A stretch of 64,000 nt of DNA, from positions 62,001 to 126,000 of the forward strand of contig CALUEY010000002.1 of the NCBI GenBank assembly GCA_944319915.1. The letters are read 5' to 3'. The DNA comes from an uncultured Prevotella sp. Lineage in GTDB: Bacteria > Bacteroidota > Bacteroidia > Bacteroidales > Bacteroidaceae. The position numbers and the translations under genes are program-made. This document shows, piece by piece, positions 8,856 through 17,202 of the stretch (the stretch's first letter is position 1; the number at the start of each line of letters is the position of its first letter). A model generated the notes under the pieces. That model was not told where the DNA came from and did no database searches. It worked only from the letters and a program-made list of their open reading frames with translations.

Positions 8856-11063
8856 ATGAAAAGATTGGCAGTTATGTGCGCAACGTTGCTTGTGGCCGCG
8901 TCGGCCGTGCTCGCCGCCGGGCGGCTCGACCTCAAGGCCATAACCCGGGGCGACTTTGTCGGCGACAGGCTCGCCAGGGTGATGCCCCTGGCCGACGGCG
9001 AGAGCTACGCCCAGATAAGCAAGGACGGGAAAAAGGTAGTGAAGTATTCTTACAAGACGGGCAAGCAGCTCGCGGTGCTCTTCGACGCAGATGCCGTGAG
9101 GGGCGCCGACATAAGCTCCGTTGACGGCTACATAATGAGCCCCGACGGCAAGCGGATGCTCATCCAGACGCAGACCAAGTGCATATACCGCCGCTCGTTC
9201 ACGGCGGTGTATTACATCTATACCCTTGGCAACAGCATGGTGGAGCCGCTCTCCGACGGCGGCCCGCAGCAGGTGCCGGTGTTCTCGCCCGACGGCAACA
9301 TGATAGCTTTTGTGCGCGACAACAACATATATCTCGTGAAGCTGCTCTACGACAACGCCGAGAGCCAGGTGACCAAGGACGGGAAGCGCGGCGAGGTGAT
9401 AAACGGAGTGCCCGACTGGGTGTACGAGGAGGAGTTTGCCACCAACAGCAGTCTCGTCTTCACAGCCGACAGCAGGCAGCTCTGCTGGATACGCTACGAC
9501 GAGTCGGGCGTGAAGGAGTATGCCATGCAGCTATTCCGTGGCTCCACCCCCGCGCTCGACGAGTATGCCAGCTACCCTGGGGAATATAGGTATAAGTATC
9601 CCGTGGCGGGCGAGCAGAACTCGAAGGTGGCCGTATACAGTTTCGACATCAAGTCGCGCCAGACGCGCCAGATGCAGTTGCCGCTCGATGCCGATGGTTA
9701 CATACCGCGCATAGAGGCCACTGCCGACCCGACGAAGGTGGCCGTGTTCACCTTGAACCGCCGCCAAGACATACTCTCGATATACATGGCCAACCCGCTC
9801 TCTACGGTGTGCCAGCTCGCCGTGCAGGACAAGGGCGAAAAGTACATCAAGCAGGAAGCAGTGTCGGCCGTGAAGATAACGCCGCGCCACATCCTCTTGC
9901 CCAGCGACCGCGACGGTTATATGCACCTTTATCTCTACACGCTCGCGGGGCAGCTCAGGCGGCAGGTTACGAGCGGTAAGTATGAAGTGACCGATGTATA
10001 TGGCTACAACGAGGCCACCGGCGACGTATACTACGCCGCCAACACGCTCGGCCCGCAGGACAGGCAGGTATATGTGACCCACCAGAACGGCAAGACCGAG
10101 CGGCTGACGGCTAAGGAGGGGTGTAACAGTGCCACGTTCAGCACTGGCTACAAGTACTTTATCAACTCGTGGAGCGACAAGGACAATCCTGTGGTTTACA
10201 CCATAAACAACAACTCCGGCAAGCAGCTTGCTACGCTGCTCGACAACAAGGAGCTTAAGGAGAAGATGGCCGCGAGCGGCATTGGCACGCGCGAGATGTT
10301 CTCGTTCACTACCTCCGAGGGGGTGAAGCTCAACGGGTGGATGGTGAAGCCGGCCGACTTCGACCCTGCCCGCCGCTATCCCGTAATCATGTTCCAGTAC
10401 GGCGGCCCCGGCAACCAGCAGGTGCTCAACAGTTGGAACATAGGTATGTGCGGTCAGGGTGCCGTCCTTGAGCACTACATGGCGCAGCAAGGCTACGTGG
10501 TTGTGTGCGTCGACGGGCGCGGAACGGGCGGCCGGGGCGCAGAATTCGAGAAGTGTACGTACCTGCGCCTTGGCGAACTGGAGGCCAAGGACCAGGTGGA
10601 GACCGCCCTTTGGCTGGCCGCACAGCCTTTTGTAGACAAGGACAGGATTGGCATCTGGGGCTGGAGCTACGGCGGCTGGAACACTCTCATGAGCATGAGC
10701 GAGGGCAGGCCCGTATTCCGTGCGGGCGTGGCGATAGCTCCGCCCACAAGCTGGCGCTTCTACGACACGGTTTACTCGGAGCGCTATATGCGCACGCCGA
10801 AGGAAAACCCGCAAGGCTACGACGAGGTGAACCCCATCGCCCGGGCTTCCAAGCTGAGCGGCGCGCTGCTCATCTGCCACGGCCTGGCCGACGACAACGT
10901 GCATTTCCAGAACACGGCCGAATACACCGAGGCTCTCGTGCAGGCCGACAAGGATTTCCGCGAGCTTGTCTACGTAAACCGTAACCACAGCATATCGGGC
11001 GGCAACACGCGCAACCATCTCTTCCGCCAGGTTCTCAACTTCTTTAACTCGGAGATGAAGTGA
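8856..11063 (+). CDS. Dipeptidyl peptidase IV (S9 family)
   Basis: A 735-residue exported serine peptidase that removes Xaa-Pro or Xaa-Ala dipeptides from peptide N-termini. It has a signal peptide (LAVMCATLLVAASAVLAAG), an N-terminal beta-propeller region (about 40-480; SPDGKR and FSPDGN repeats) and a C-terminal alpha/beta-hydrolase domain. The catalytic Ser is in GWSYGG, the Asp in GLADDNVH and the His in NRNHSI. The propeller carries VPDWVYEEEF, the double-Glu motif that binds the substrate amino terminus. Start 8856 is preferred because the promoter would place 8835 almost at the transcription start. Family length is normal. Confidence 0.93.
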   Translation: MKRLAVMCATLLVAASAVLAAGRLDLKAITRGDFVGDRLARVMPLADGESYAQISKDGKKVVKYSYKTGKQLAVLFDADAVRGADISSVDGYIMSPDGKRMLIQTQTKCIYRRSFTAVYYIYTLGNSMVEPLSDGGPQQVPVFSPDGNMIAFVRDNNIYLVKLLYDNAESQVTKDGKRGEVINGVPDWVYEEEFATNSSLVFTADSRQLCWIRYDESGVKEYAMQLFRGSTPALDEYASYPGEYRYKYPVAGEQNSKVAVYSFDIKSRQTRQMQLPLDADGYIPRIEATADPTKVAVFTLNRRQDILSIYMANPLSTVCQLAVQDKGEKYIKQEAVSAVKITPRHILLPSDRDGYMHLYLYTLAGQLRRQVTSGKYEVTDVYGYNEATGDVYYAANTLGPQDRQVYVTHQNGKTERLTAKEGCNSATFSTGYKYFINSWSDKDNPVVYTINNNSGKQLATLLDNKELKEKMAASGIGTREMFSFTTSEGVKLNGWMVKPADFDPARRYPVIMFQYGGPGNQQVLNSWNIGMCGQGAVLEHYMAQQGYVVVCVDGRGTGGRGAEFEKCTYLRLGELEAKDQVETALWLAAQPFVDKDRIGIWGWSYGGWNTLMSMSEGRPVFRAGVAIAPPTSWRFYDTVYSERYMRTPKENPQGYDEVNPIARASKLSGALLICHGLADDNVHFQNTAEYTEALVQADKDFRELVYVNRNHSISGGNTRNHLFRQVLNFFNSEMK

Positions 11064-11106
11064 GCCGCCTGGAAAGCCACCGACAAATCATATCAATAAC
11101 ATATTC

Positions 11107-13428
11107 ATGATGGAAAAGAAACAGATTATTGGTCTTATGGCGGCCGCCTTGATGCTCGTTCCGGCATCGGCAGCCGCGAAGGCAAAGAAGAAGGAGGCTG
11201 CAAAACAGCTGTCCGCAATCGAGATTGTGGACAAGGTGAACAGCCACTGGCAGGCCACCAACAAGCCTGAAGTGAACGCATTTTGGGACAATGCAGTCTA
11301 TTTCACCGGCAATATGGAGGCATACAAGCTCACCGGCAATGCCAAGTACCTTGAATACAGCGACAAGTGGGCGCGCCACAACGAGTGGAGCGGCGCGACT
11401 GAACAAGACCCGCAGAAGTGGCAATACAAGACTTACGGCGAGGGGCAGCAGCACGTCCTCTTTGCCGACTGGCAGGTTTGCTTCCAAACTTACCTTGATA
11501 TGTACGCCATGAACCCCGATGACTACAAGGTGGCACGCGCCAAGCAAGTGCTCGGCCGCGAGGCTGTCATGCCACAGAACGACTTCTGGTGGTGGGTCGA
11601 CGCGCTTTACATGGGTATGCCGGCACTCTCTAAGATGTACAAGATGACTGGCGATGAGGCTTGCCTCGACAAACTTTACGCCAATTTCAAGTACGCCGAC
11701 GACCTTATGTTCGACAAGGATGACCACTTGTACTACCGCGATGCCAAGTACATATACCCTGCCCACAAGACCGAGGCAGGCAAGAAGGACTTCTGGGCGC
11801 GTGGCAACGGATGGGCCTTGGCCGGTCTGGCAAAGGTCATTGCCGACGTCCCTGAAAAGTGGGAACACCGCGCAGCACTCGTTGAGCGCTTCCGTCAGTT
11901 GGCCGATGCCGCCAGCAAGTGCCAGCAGGAGGAGGGCTACTGGACTCGCTCCATGCTCGACCCGAAGCAGGCCGAGGGTGCCGAGACCAGCGGAACGGCA
12001 CTCATTGCCTATGGCTTGCTGTGGGGAATGAACAACGGTTTGCTCGACCGGGCTGCCTACGGCCCGGTGGCTGACAAGGCGTGGAATTACCTCTCAACCG
12101 TAGCTTTGCAGGCCGACGGCTCGGTGGGCTACGTCCAGCCCATTGGCGAAAAGGCCGTGAAAGGCCAGGAACTCACCGCTGCCAACGTCACAAACTTCGG
12201 TACAGGAGCGTTCCTCCTTGCCGCTTGCGAGAAGGTTCGCTACGACGACGGCAGCGTTATGCCGGCGGATGTGAAGCAGTTCACCGTGAACGTGAGCAAC
12301 ACTCTCGGCTCGTTCCGCCAGGAAGTGGTGGAGATTGATGCCAAGACGGTGTATGGCAAGCTCGGCATCAGCGGCGGGCGGCAGTTCCAGGTGTACAACG
12401 CCGTAGGCCAGCAGGTGCCTTACCAGATAACCTACGATGGCAAGGTGCTCATCGATGTGGCCGTCCGCCCGATGGGAACTGCCACGTTCACGTTCAAGAA
12501 AGGCACCCCGAACACTTTCGTCAACACTTGCTACGGCCGGATGTATCCCGAGCGTGTGGACGACATAGCGTGGGAAAACGACCGCTGTGCCTACCGTTGC
12601 TATGGCCCGGCACTGCAGCGCACGGGCGAGAAGTCGTTCGGAAACGACGTATGGGTGAAGAATACGCCGAGCCTCGTAGTGGAGGAACGCTACTTCATTG
12701 AGGACCAGGGCAAGCCCAAGGTGGCCGCGCTCAAGCAGACAGACCCCGCCGCAGCCAAGGCCCTTGAGATGACTACGACCTACCATTACGACCAGGGCAA
12801 CGGGCTCGACTGCTACAAAGTGGGCCCCACCTTGGGCTGCGGAACGCCTGCCTTGATGATTGGCGACAGCATAGTGATGCCTTACTGCTACAAGGAATAT
12901 GAAATACTCGACAACGGTCCGTTGCGATTCACGGTGAAGCTCGTTTACAACACGTCTGCCTACAAGGCCGACAAGGACGTTGTTGAGAACCGCCTGCTGA
13001 GCTTGGACAAGAACTCCAACTTCAACAAGATGACCGTTTGGTACGATGGCCTTACCGAGGCCGCTGCCGTAGCGTCGGGAATCTCGCTCCACTCGGAGGA
13101 TGTTGACAACGTGGTGCTCGGCAAAGATTACATCCAGTATGCCGACCCGACAGACAATCCTTCAGGCCAGAACTTCCAGATTTTCGTAGCAACGCTCTAT
13201 CCCAATGGCGTTTCTGAGATGAAGAAGGTGATGTATGCCAAGCCTGAGAACGGCAACGCGGGTCATGCCCTCGGCATAATGGACGACTACAAGAGCGGCC
13301 AGAAGTTTACATACTACTTCGGTTCGGCATGGAGCAAGTACGACTGCCGCAGCCAGGCCGAATGGCAGGAGCGCGTAAACTCGACCCTTGCTAACATCAA
13401 GGCGCCGCTTACGGTAGAGGTTAAATGA
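11107..13428 (+). CDS. GH88/GH105 unsaturated uronyl hydrolase fused to DUF4861
   Basis: A 773-residue exported protein with a signal peptide (QIIGLMAAALMLVPASAAA). Residues about 35-390 form an (alpha/alpha)6-barrel of the GH88/GH105 type, with FWWWVDALYMGMPAL and FWARGNGWALAGL holding the usual active-site Asp and substrate contacts. Residues about 395-770 match the DUF4861 domain often fused to these enzymes in Bacteroidetes (starts FTVNVSNTLGS, ends FGSAWSKYDC). Family members hydrolyse unsaturated galacturonyl or glucuronyl ends left by polysaccharide lyases, as in rhamnogalacturonan breakdown. The stop overlaps the next gene's start (ATGA), so the two are translationally coupled. The exact substrate cannot be told from sequence. 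Confidence 0.88.
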   Translation: MMEKKQIIGLMAAALMLVPASAAAKAKKKEAAKQLSAIEIVDKVNSHWQATNKPEVNAFWDNAVYFTGNMEAYKLTGNAKYLEYSDKWARHNEWSGATEQDPQKWQYKTYGEGQQHVLFADWQVCFQTYLDMYAMNPDDYKVARAKQVLGREAVMPQNDFWWWVDALYMGMPALSKMYKMTGDEACLDKLYANFKYADDLMFDKDDHLYYRDAKYIYPAHKTEAGKKDFWARGNGWALAGLAKVIADVPEKWEHRAALVERFRQLADAASKCQQEEGYWTRSMLDPKQAEGAETSGTALIAYGLLWGMNNGLLDRAAYGPVADKAWNYLSTVALQADGSVGYVQPIGEKAVKGQELTAANVTNFGTGAFLLAACEKVRYDDGSVMPADVKQFTVNVSNTLGSFRQEVVEIDAKTVYGKLGISGGRQFQVYNAVGQQVPYQITYDGKVLIDVAVRPMGTATFTFKKGTPNTFVNTCYGRMYPERVDDIAWENDRCAYRCYGPALQRTGEKSFGNDVWVKNTPSLVVEERYFIEDQGKPKVAALKQTDPAAAKALEMTTTYHYDQGNGLDCYKVGPTLGCGTPALMIGDSIVMPYCYKEYEILDNGPLRFTVKLVYNTSAYKADKDVVENRLLSLDKNSNFNKMTVWYDGLTEAAAVASGISLHSEDVDNVVLGKDYIQYADPTDNPSGQNFQIFVATLYPNGVSEMKKVMYAKPENGNAGHALGIMDDYKSGQKFTYYFGSAWSKYDCRSQAEWQERVNSTLANIKAPLTVEVK

Positions 13429-14150
13429 AGAAAGCGATAGTCGTTGGCGCATCCTCGGGCCTCGGCTTCGAGGTGGCCAAGATATTGATAAACGACGGGT
13501 GGCGTGTAGGTATCGCCGCCCGTCGTTTTGTGTTGCTGCGGCAGCTGGTTGCCATCGCACCCGACAGGGTGACGGCGGCAGCCATCGACGTGACCGCTGC
13601 CGATGCGCCGGAGCTGCTGCGCACGTTGATAGCCGACATAGGGGGCGTTGACCTGTTCTTCATGTCATCGGGCGTGGGCTGGCAGAACCTGCAGCTTGAA
13701 GATGCAACGGAGGCTGCCACTGTGGCCACCAACGGCCTTGGCTTCGCACGCATGGTGGGCGAGGCCTTCCGCCACATGGCCTGTCACGGTGGCGGCCACA
13801 TTGCCGCCATCACCTCGATAGCAGGCACCAAGGGGCTGGGCGCAGCCCCGGCTTATTCGGCCACGAAGGCTTTCCAGAACACATACCTGCAAGCCCTTGA
13901 GCAGCTGGCGGCCATCCGGCGCCTGCCCATCACGTTTACCGACATTCGTCCGGGCTTTGTGGCCACGGCCTTGCTTGGCCACTCGCCCCGCTACCCCATG
14001 CTGATGCGTCCCGAAGCTGTGGCCCGCCGTGCCGTAAGGGCTGTTTACAAGCGTCGCCACAAGGTGGTCATCGACTGGCGTTGGGCGGCACTCACCGCCC
14101 TCTGGCGGCTGATACCCGACTGCCTGTGGCGCCACCTGAGGGTACACTGA
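13425..14150 (+). CDS. Short-chain dehydrogenase/reductase
   Basis: A 241-residue cytosolic SDR. VVGASSGLGFEVAK is the glycine-rich cofactor loop, and the catalytic Ser-Tyr-Lys set is visible in AITSIAGTKG and AYSATKAF. The C-terminal part (RRHKVVIDWRW) is the hydrophobic tail common to membrane-associated members. It overlaps the GH88/105 gene by 4 nt (ATGA). The coupling suggests a linked role, but the substrate is unknown. A strong hairpin follows. Confidence 0.9.
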   Translation: MKKAIVVGASSGLGFEVAKILINDGWRVGIAARRFVLLRQLVAIAPDRVTAAAIDVTAADAPELLRTLIADIGGVDLFFMSSGVGWQNLQLEDATEAATVATNGLGFARMVGEAFRHMACHGGGHIAAITSIAGTKGLGAAPAYSATKAFQNTYLQALEQLAAIRRLPITFTDIRPGFVATALLGHSPRYPMLMRPEAVARRAVRAVYKRRHKVVIDWRWAALTALWRLIPDCLWRHLRVH

Positions 14151-14172
14151 CTATAATCTTGCAATGAGCTTG

Positions 14173-14227
14173 CAACAAAGAGCGGCGCCAACGGCACTTT
14201 ATTGTGGCCGTTGGCGCTGCTTTGTTG
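14173..14227. terminator. Bidirectional terminator
   Basis: A long inverted repeat, CAACAAAG...GCGCCAACGGC with GCCGTTGGCGC...CTTTGTTG, carries A-rich and T-rich flanks. It lies between the converging SDR and esterase genes. Confidence 0.75.
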
Positions 14228-14273
14228 TTTGCAATGGTTAGCCTTTGCCCGTTGGTGATGGGTCTCGGCAACG

Positions 14274-15461
14274 TCACTTCGTTTCCCCCTTGAGGGCTTT
14301 GTCGAGGAAAAGGAGAGCCTTTTCCTGTATGCCCTTGCCGCAAGAGTGGGGCACTTCCCATATCTCAGTCACGAGCTTGTCGTCGGCCCCTTGGCTTTTC
14401 CATACTCCGTGCATTATGTCGAAGGCTTGCTTCACGCCGTCGATGGGGAAGAGCTTGTCCTTGGTGCCGTTGATGAAGAGCATTGGCTTGGGGCAGGCCA
14501 GGCTCGCTATGTGCGGGTAGTCGAGGTATTGGCGCAGGCCCGGTATGCAGTTTGCGAAGCCGCCGTTTTCCTTCCGGCCATACTTATTCGACAGCTGCAC
14601 GTCGGTGGTTACCATCCAGCAGGCGGCCACCCCGGCCTTTATCTTGTCGCTCAGGGCCGATAGCATCCACGCGCGGTAAGCCCCCATGGAGCAGCCGATG
14701 CAGCCGATGCGCTCCTTGTCCACCTCGGGCAGTGTGGCGAGGAAGTCGGTTGAGGTTATGTCGTCGTAGGTCATGAATGCGCTGAGGTCTCGCCCGAGCA
14801 TCATCATGTTGCCGGCTATGATGTCGTACTTGTCGCGGCTTACGCCCTCCTCACGCCCGCGTTCGCCCCACATGGGTGCATCAACCGAGAGCACCACATA
14901 GCCGTGCTGCGCGAGGTAGTCGCCTACGTACTGCCCGTCGTACAGGTTTGCGGCCCAGCGGTCGGCGTCGTTCACCACGGCAGAGTCCACATCGAACGGC
15001 CTCACCATCTTCTCCTTGCCTATGTATAGGTGTGCTCCGTGGTCGTGCAGGGCGTTTATGGCCGGGAAGGGGCCTTTGCCGTCGGGCACGAGCAAGTAGG
15101 CCACCACTCGCGAGTAAGCGCTGATGTTGAACTCTATGCGCCGTGCGGTGTACCCGTCGCGTTTTTCCTCGCCTATCACCTTCATGTCGAAGCTCTCGGC
15201 GCGGCGCGGCGGCGTCATCATACACTCAAAAACCTTGGCCCGTGCGGCCTTTTTCCACTCGTCAAAGTCCTTTATGGGGCTGTTGCCCCAGGCCATGGGG
15301 TAGGTCAGTTCCTTCTTGAGCTGCTCCACATAGCGTGGCATCTCGTGGCTGAACTCGTAGTTCTCGCGTTTCTGCGCCTTCTTTTTCTGCGCGCAGGCAT
15401 CGGCGGCGGGCAGCGAGGCCAGTGCCACTGCCGCAGCCATGCATATCAGTCCTTTTTTCAT
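14274..15461 (-). CDS. Secreted alpha/beta-hydrolase, dienelactone-hydrolase/esterase-like
   Basis: A 395-residue exported protein starting MKKGLICMAAAVALASLPA. An upstream ATG at 15524 would add 21 residues with no signal-peptide character. The hydrolase core has GCIGCSMGAYRAW (nucleophile Ser in GxSxG), HDHGAHLY near the oxyanion hole and FINGTKDKLFPIDG (likely acid Asp), and a His is available in VPHSCGKG near the C-terminus. Such proteins in Bacteroidetes remove acyl groups from plant glycans, which would fit the uronyl hydrolase that converges on it, but the substrate is inferred only. Promoter TACCTTTG (reverse strand, 15560-15567). Confidence 0.8.
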   Translation of the reverse strand: MKKGLICMAAAVALASLPAADACAQKKKAQKRENYEFSHEMPRYVEQLKKELTYPMAWGNSPIKDFDEWKKAARAKVFECMMTPPRRAESFDMKVIGEEKRDGYTARRIEFNISAYSRVVAYLLVPDGKGPFPAINALHDHGAHLYIGKEKMVRPFDVDSAVVNDADRWAANLYDGQYVGDYLAQHGYVVLSVDAPMWGERGREEGVSRDKYDIIAGNMMMLGRDLSAFMTYDDITSTDFLATLPEVDKERIGCIGCSMGAYRAWMLSALSDKIKAGVAACWMVTTDVQLSNKYGRKENGGFANCIPGLRQYLDYPHIASLACPKPMLFINGTKDKLFPIDGVKQAFDIMHGVWKSQGADDKLVTEIWEVPHSCGKGIQEKALLFLDKALKGETK

Positions 15462-15559
15462 TGTGCTTGTAGTTTTAGTGTAGTTTTTGCATGCAGAGGC
15501 AGTTCGCGCTTGGCAAGGAGTCATCCTTATTTTGCCGGGCAGGCCTGCTTACACGACTG

Positions 15560-15567
15560 CAAAGGTA
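15560..15567 (-). promoter_or_regulatory. Promoter -7 box of the esterase gene
   Basis: Reverse-strand TACCTTTG, about 100 nt upstream of the chosen start at 15461. Confidence 0.6.
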
Positions 15568-15652
15568 GCAAAAAAATGGTTAACACACTAATGTGGGCTG
15601 CCCAAATGTAGCTGGCAACGGCCTTGCAGATTTGCGGAGGCGATGCAAGATT

Positions 15653-15861
15653 GTAAATAGTTTTCATCGTTTGGCACTGCATCGCACAACTTTCTGCAAG
15701 GCGTTGTGGCTCAGTTAGTTGAGCGCAGGCGGTGTCATAGCGTCCTGAAACGGCCTGTTTGAGGCTGCCAAACGGCCCCTTTTGCAGCCCCGAACAGCCC
15801 CTTTTGCAAGGCAAAACGCATGGCAAGGGTTAAGGAAGGGGATTGTGTAAGCAAAAATTAC
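15653..15861. repeat. Intergenic 22-bp-unit element, copy 3
   Basis: At 209 bp this is the longest copy. The left motif is GTAAATAGTTTTCATC (15653-15668). The arm contains TTGTGGCTCAGTTAGTT, matching copy 1. Clear units are at 15747-15768, 15769-15790 and 15791-15812, with degenerate ones on both sides (15725-15746 and 15813-15834). The right end is GTAAGCAAAAATTAC (15847-15861). It lies between the divergent esterase and phytase-like genes. The extra ~12 bp lies in the left half. Confidence 0.8.
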
Positions 15862-15928
15862 CGCAGGCAGTGATTTGCCGCCGGATGATTATCACCTCGT
15901 GCAGGCGCGGCATACGGTTGAATTTTTG

Positions 15929-15936
15929 TATCTTTG
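15929..15936 (+). promoter_or_regulatory. Promoter -7 box of the phytase-like gene
   Basis: TATCTTTG, leaving a 5' leader of about 105 nt before ATG 16047. The leader is GC-rich and could fold, but I recognise no riboswitch in it. Confidence 0.55.
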
Positions 15937-16046
15937 CAGTGGCTGAGGCGGGCTTCCCGGTGCAGTCCCTGTGGTTGTCCGCAGCCTTGCAGAGGTGCTT
16001 GAGGCCACGGCGGCAAGCCGCATGAAACAGAAATTGATTACAAGAC

Positions 16047-17141
16047 ATGAAACTTATGCTTGCGTGTGTGATGCCACTGAAGATTGTAAAGGGCATTGAT
16101 TGCCTGCCCGGCAATTTTGCAGGGCGCAGGGTGATGCCGATGGTTGTCGCCTTGATGGCGGCGGTGCTTGGCTGTGCAGCGGCCTCGGCCGCGGGTCGTT
16201 CCGACAGTTGCGGAGTAGAGGTGGTAAGGGTAAACCGCCAGCGTTCGTTTGCCTCGGCCGTTCCGCCAGGCAATTACAGCGGCATAGCCTGGCTCGGCGG
16301 CAGCCGCTATGCCGTGGTGAGCGACAAGTCGGATACTGACGGATTCTTTGTCTTTGACATAAGGGTAGGCTCGGTTACGGGCAAGATACTGTCGGTGAGC
16401 AACGAAGGCTTCTTCTCGTCTGGCGGCCCCAACCGCGACCAGGAAGGCATTGCATATATGCCGCAGGGCGGCAAGCTGTATGTGAGCGGTGAGCATGACG
16501 GGTGCGTGCTTGAATACGCCATGGATGGGCGGCACACCGGCAGGCAGCTGTTATTGCCCGATGTGTTTGCCACGGCAGGCAAGAACTATGGCATAGAGGC
16601 CCTTACGTACAGCCCCGCCACGCGCCGCTTCTGGCTCACCACCGAGAGCACGCTGCCCGAAGATGGCCCGCAGGCGAGCTATGGCAACGCCACGCGCAAC
16701 CGCCTGCGCCTGCAGTGCTTCGACGACAGTCTGCGGCCCGGGCCGTTTTACTATTATGAGACCGACCTGCCCGAAGTTCGCCGCCGACCTGCTGCCTATG
16801 CCATGGGCATAAGCGGGCTGTGCGCCCTCGACGATGGCAGGCTGATAGTGATGGAGCGCGAGTTCTATGTGTCGCGCCGCAAGCTCGGCTCGTGGGTTAA
16901 GGTGAAGCTCTACGCAGTGCGCCCCGACGGCTTGCGGCAGGGCGCGCTGCTGCCAAAGGCAAAGGTGCTGGAGCTGACAACGCGCCTTACGCTCTTCAGC
17001 TACGGGCTTGCCAACTATGAGGGAATATGCCTTGGGCCGAGGCTTGCGGGCGGCGGCAGGCTGCTGCTCATGGTGAGCGATTCGCAGAATCAGTATGGAG
17101 GTGTGCTTAAGGACTACTTCAAGACGGTAGTCATACGGTGA
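16047..17141 (+). CDS. Exported esterase-like protein of the phytase-like family
   Basis: 364 residues as drawn. The hydrophobic segment VVALMAAVLGCAAASA lies about 30 residues in, so ATG 16134 is a possible alternative start giving a short signal peptide; LGCA could also be a lipobox. The mature part matches the esterase-like activity of phytase family (beta-propeller): YSGIAWLGG, the acidic NRDQEGIAY, GIEALTYSP and LANYEGICLG occur at the expected spacing. These proteins are usually periplasmic or surface esterases or phosphatases; the substrate is unknown. It stands alone, with a hairpin terminator right after it. Confidence 0.82.
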   Translation: MKLMLACVMPLKIVKGIDCLPGNFAGRRVMPMVVALMAAVLGCAAASAAGRSDSCGVEVVRVNRQRSFASAVPPGNYSGIAWLGGSRYAVVSDKSDTDGFFVFDIRVGSVTGKILSVSNEGFFSSGGPNRDQEGIAYMPQGGKLYVSGEHDGCVLEYAMDGRHTGRQLLLPDVFATAGKNYGIEALTYSPATRRFWLTTESTLPEDGPQASYGNATRNRLRLQCFDDSLRPGPFYYYETDLPEVRRRPAAYAMGISGLCALDDGRLIVMEREFYVSRRKLGSWVKVKLYAVRPDGLRQGALLPKAKVLELTTRLTLFSYGLANYEGICLGPRLAGGGRLLLMVSDSQNQYGGVLKDYFKTVVIR

Positions 17142-17149
17142 AGGTTAAG

Positions 17150-17194
17150 CCCATGGCGGCGCGCTTCCGACAAGTGGAAGCGCGCCGCCATGGG
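17150..17194. terminator. Strong bidirectional hairpin terminator
   Basis: A perfect 19-bp stem (17150-17168 with 17176-17194, core GGCGGCGCGCTTCC) with a 7-nt loop. It separates the converging phytase-like and ligase genes. Confidence 0.8.
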
Positions 17195-17202
17195 CAGGGA
17201 GG

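Noticed and set aside
15937-16046. GC-rich leader of the phytase-like gene as another riboswitch
   Set aside because: No conserved aptamer motif that I can recognise; it can fold, but so can most GC-rich leaders.
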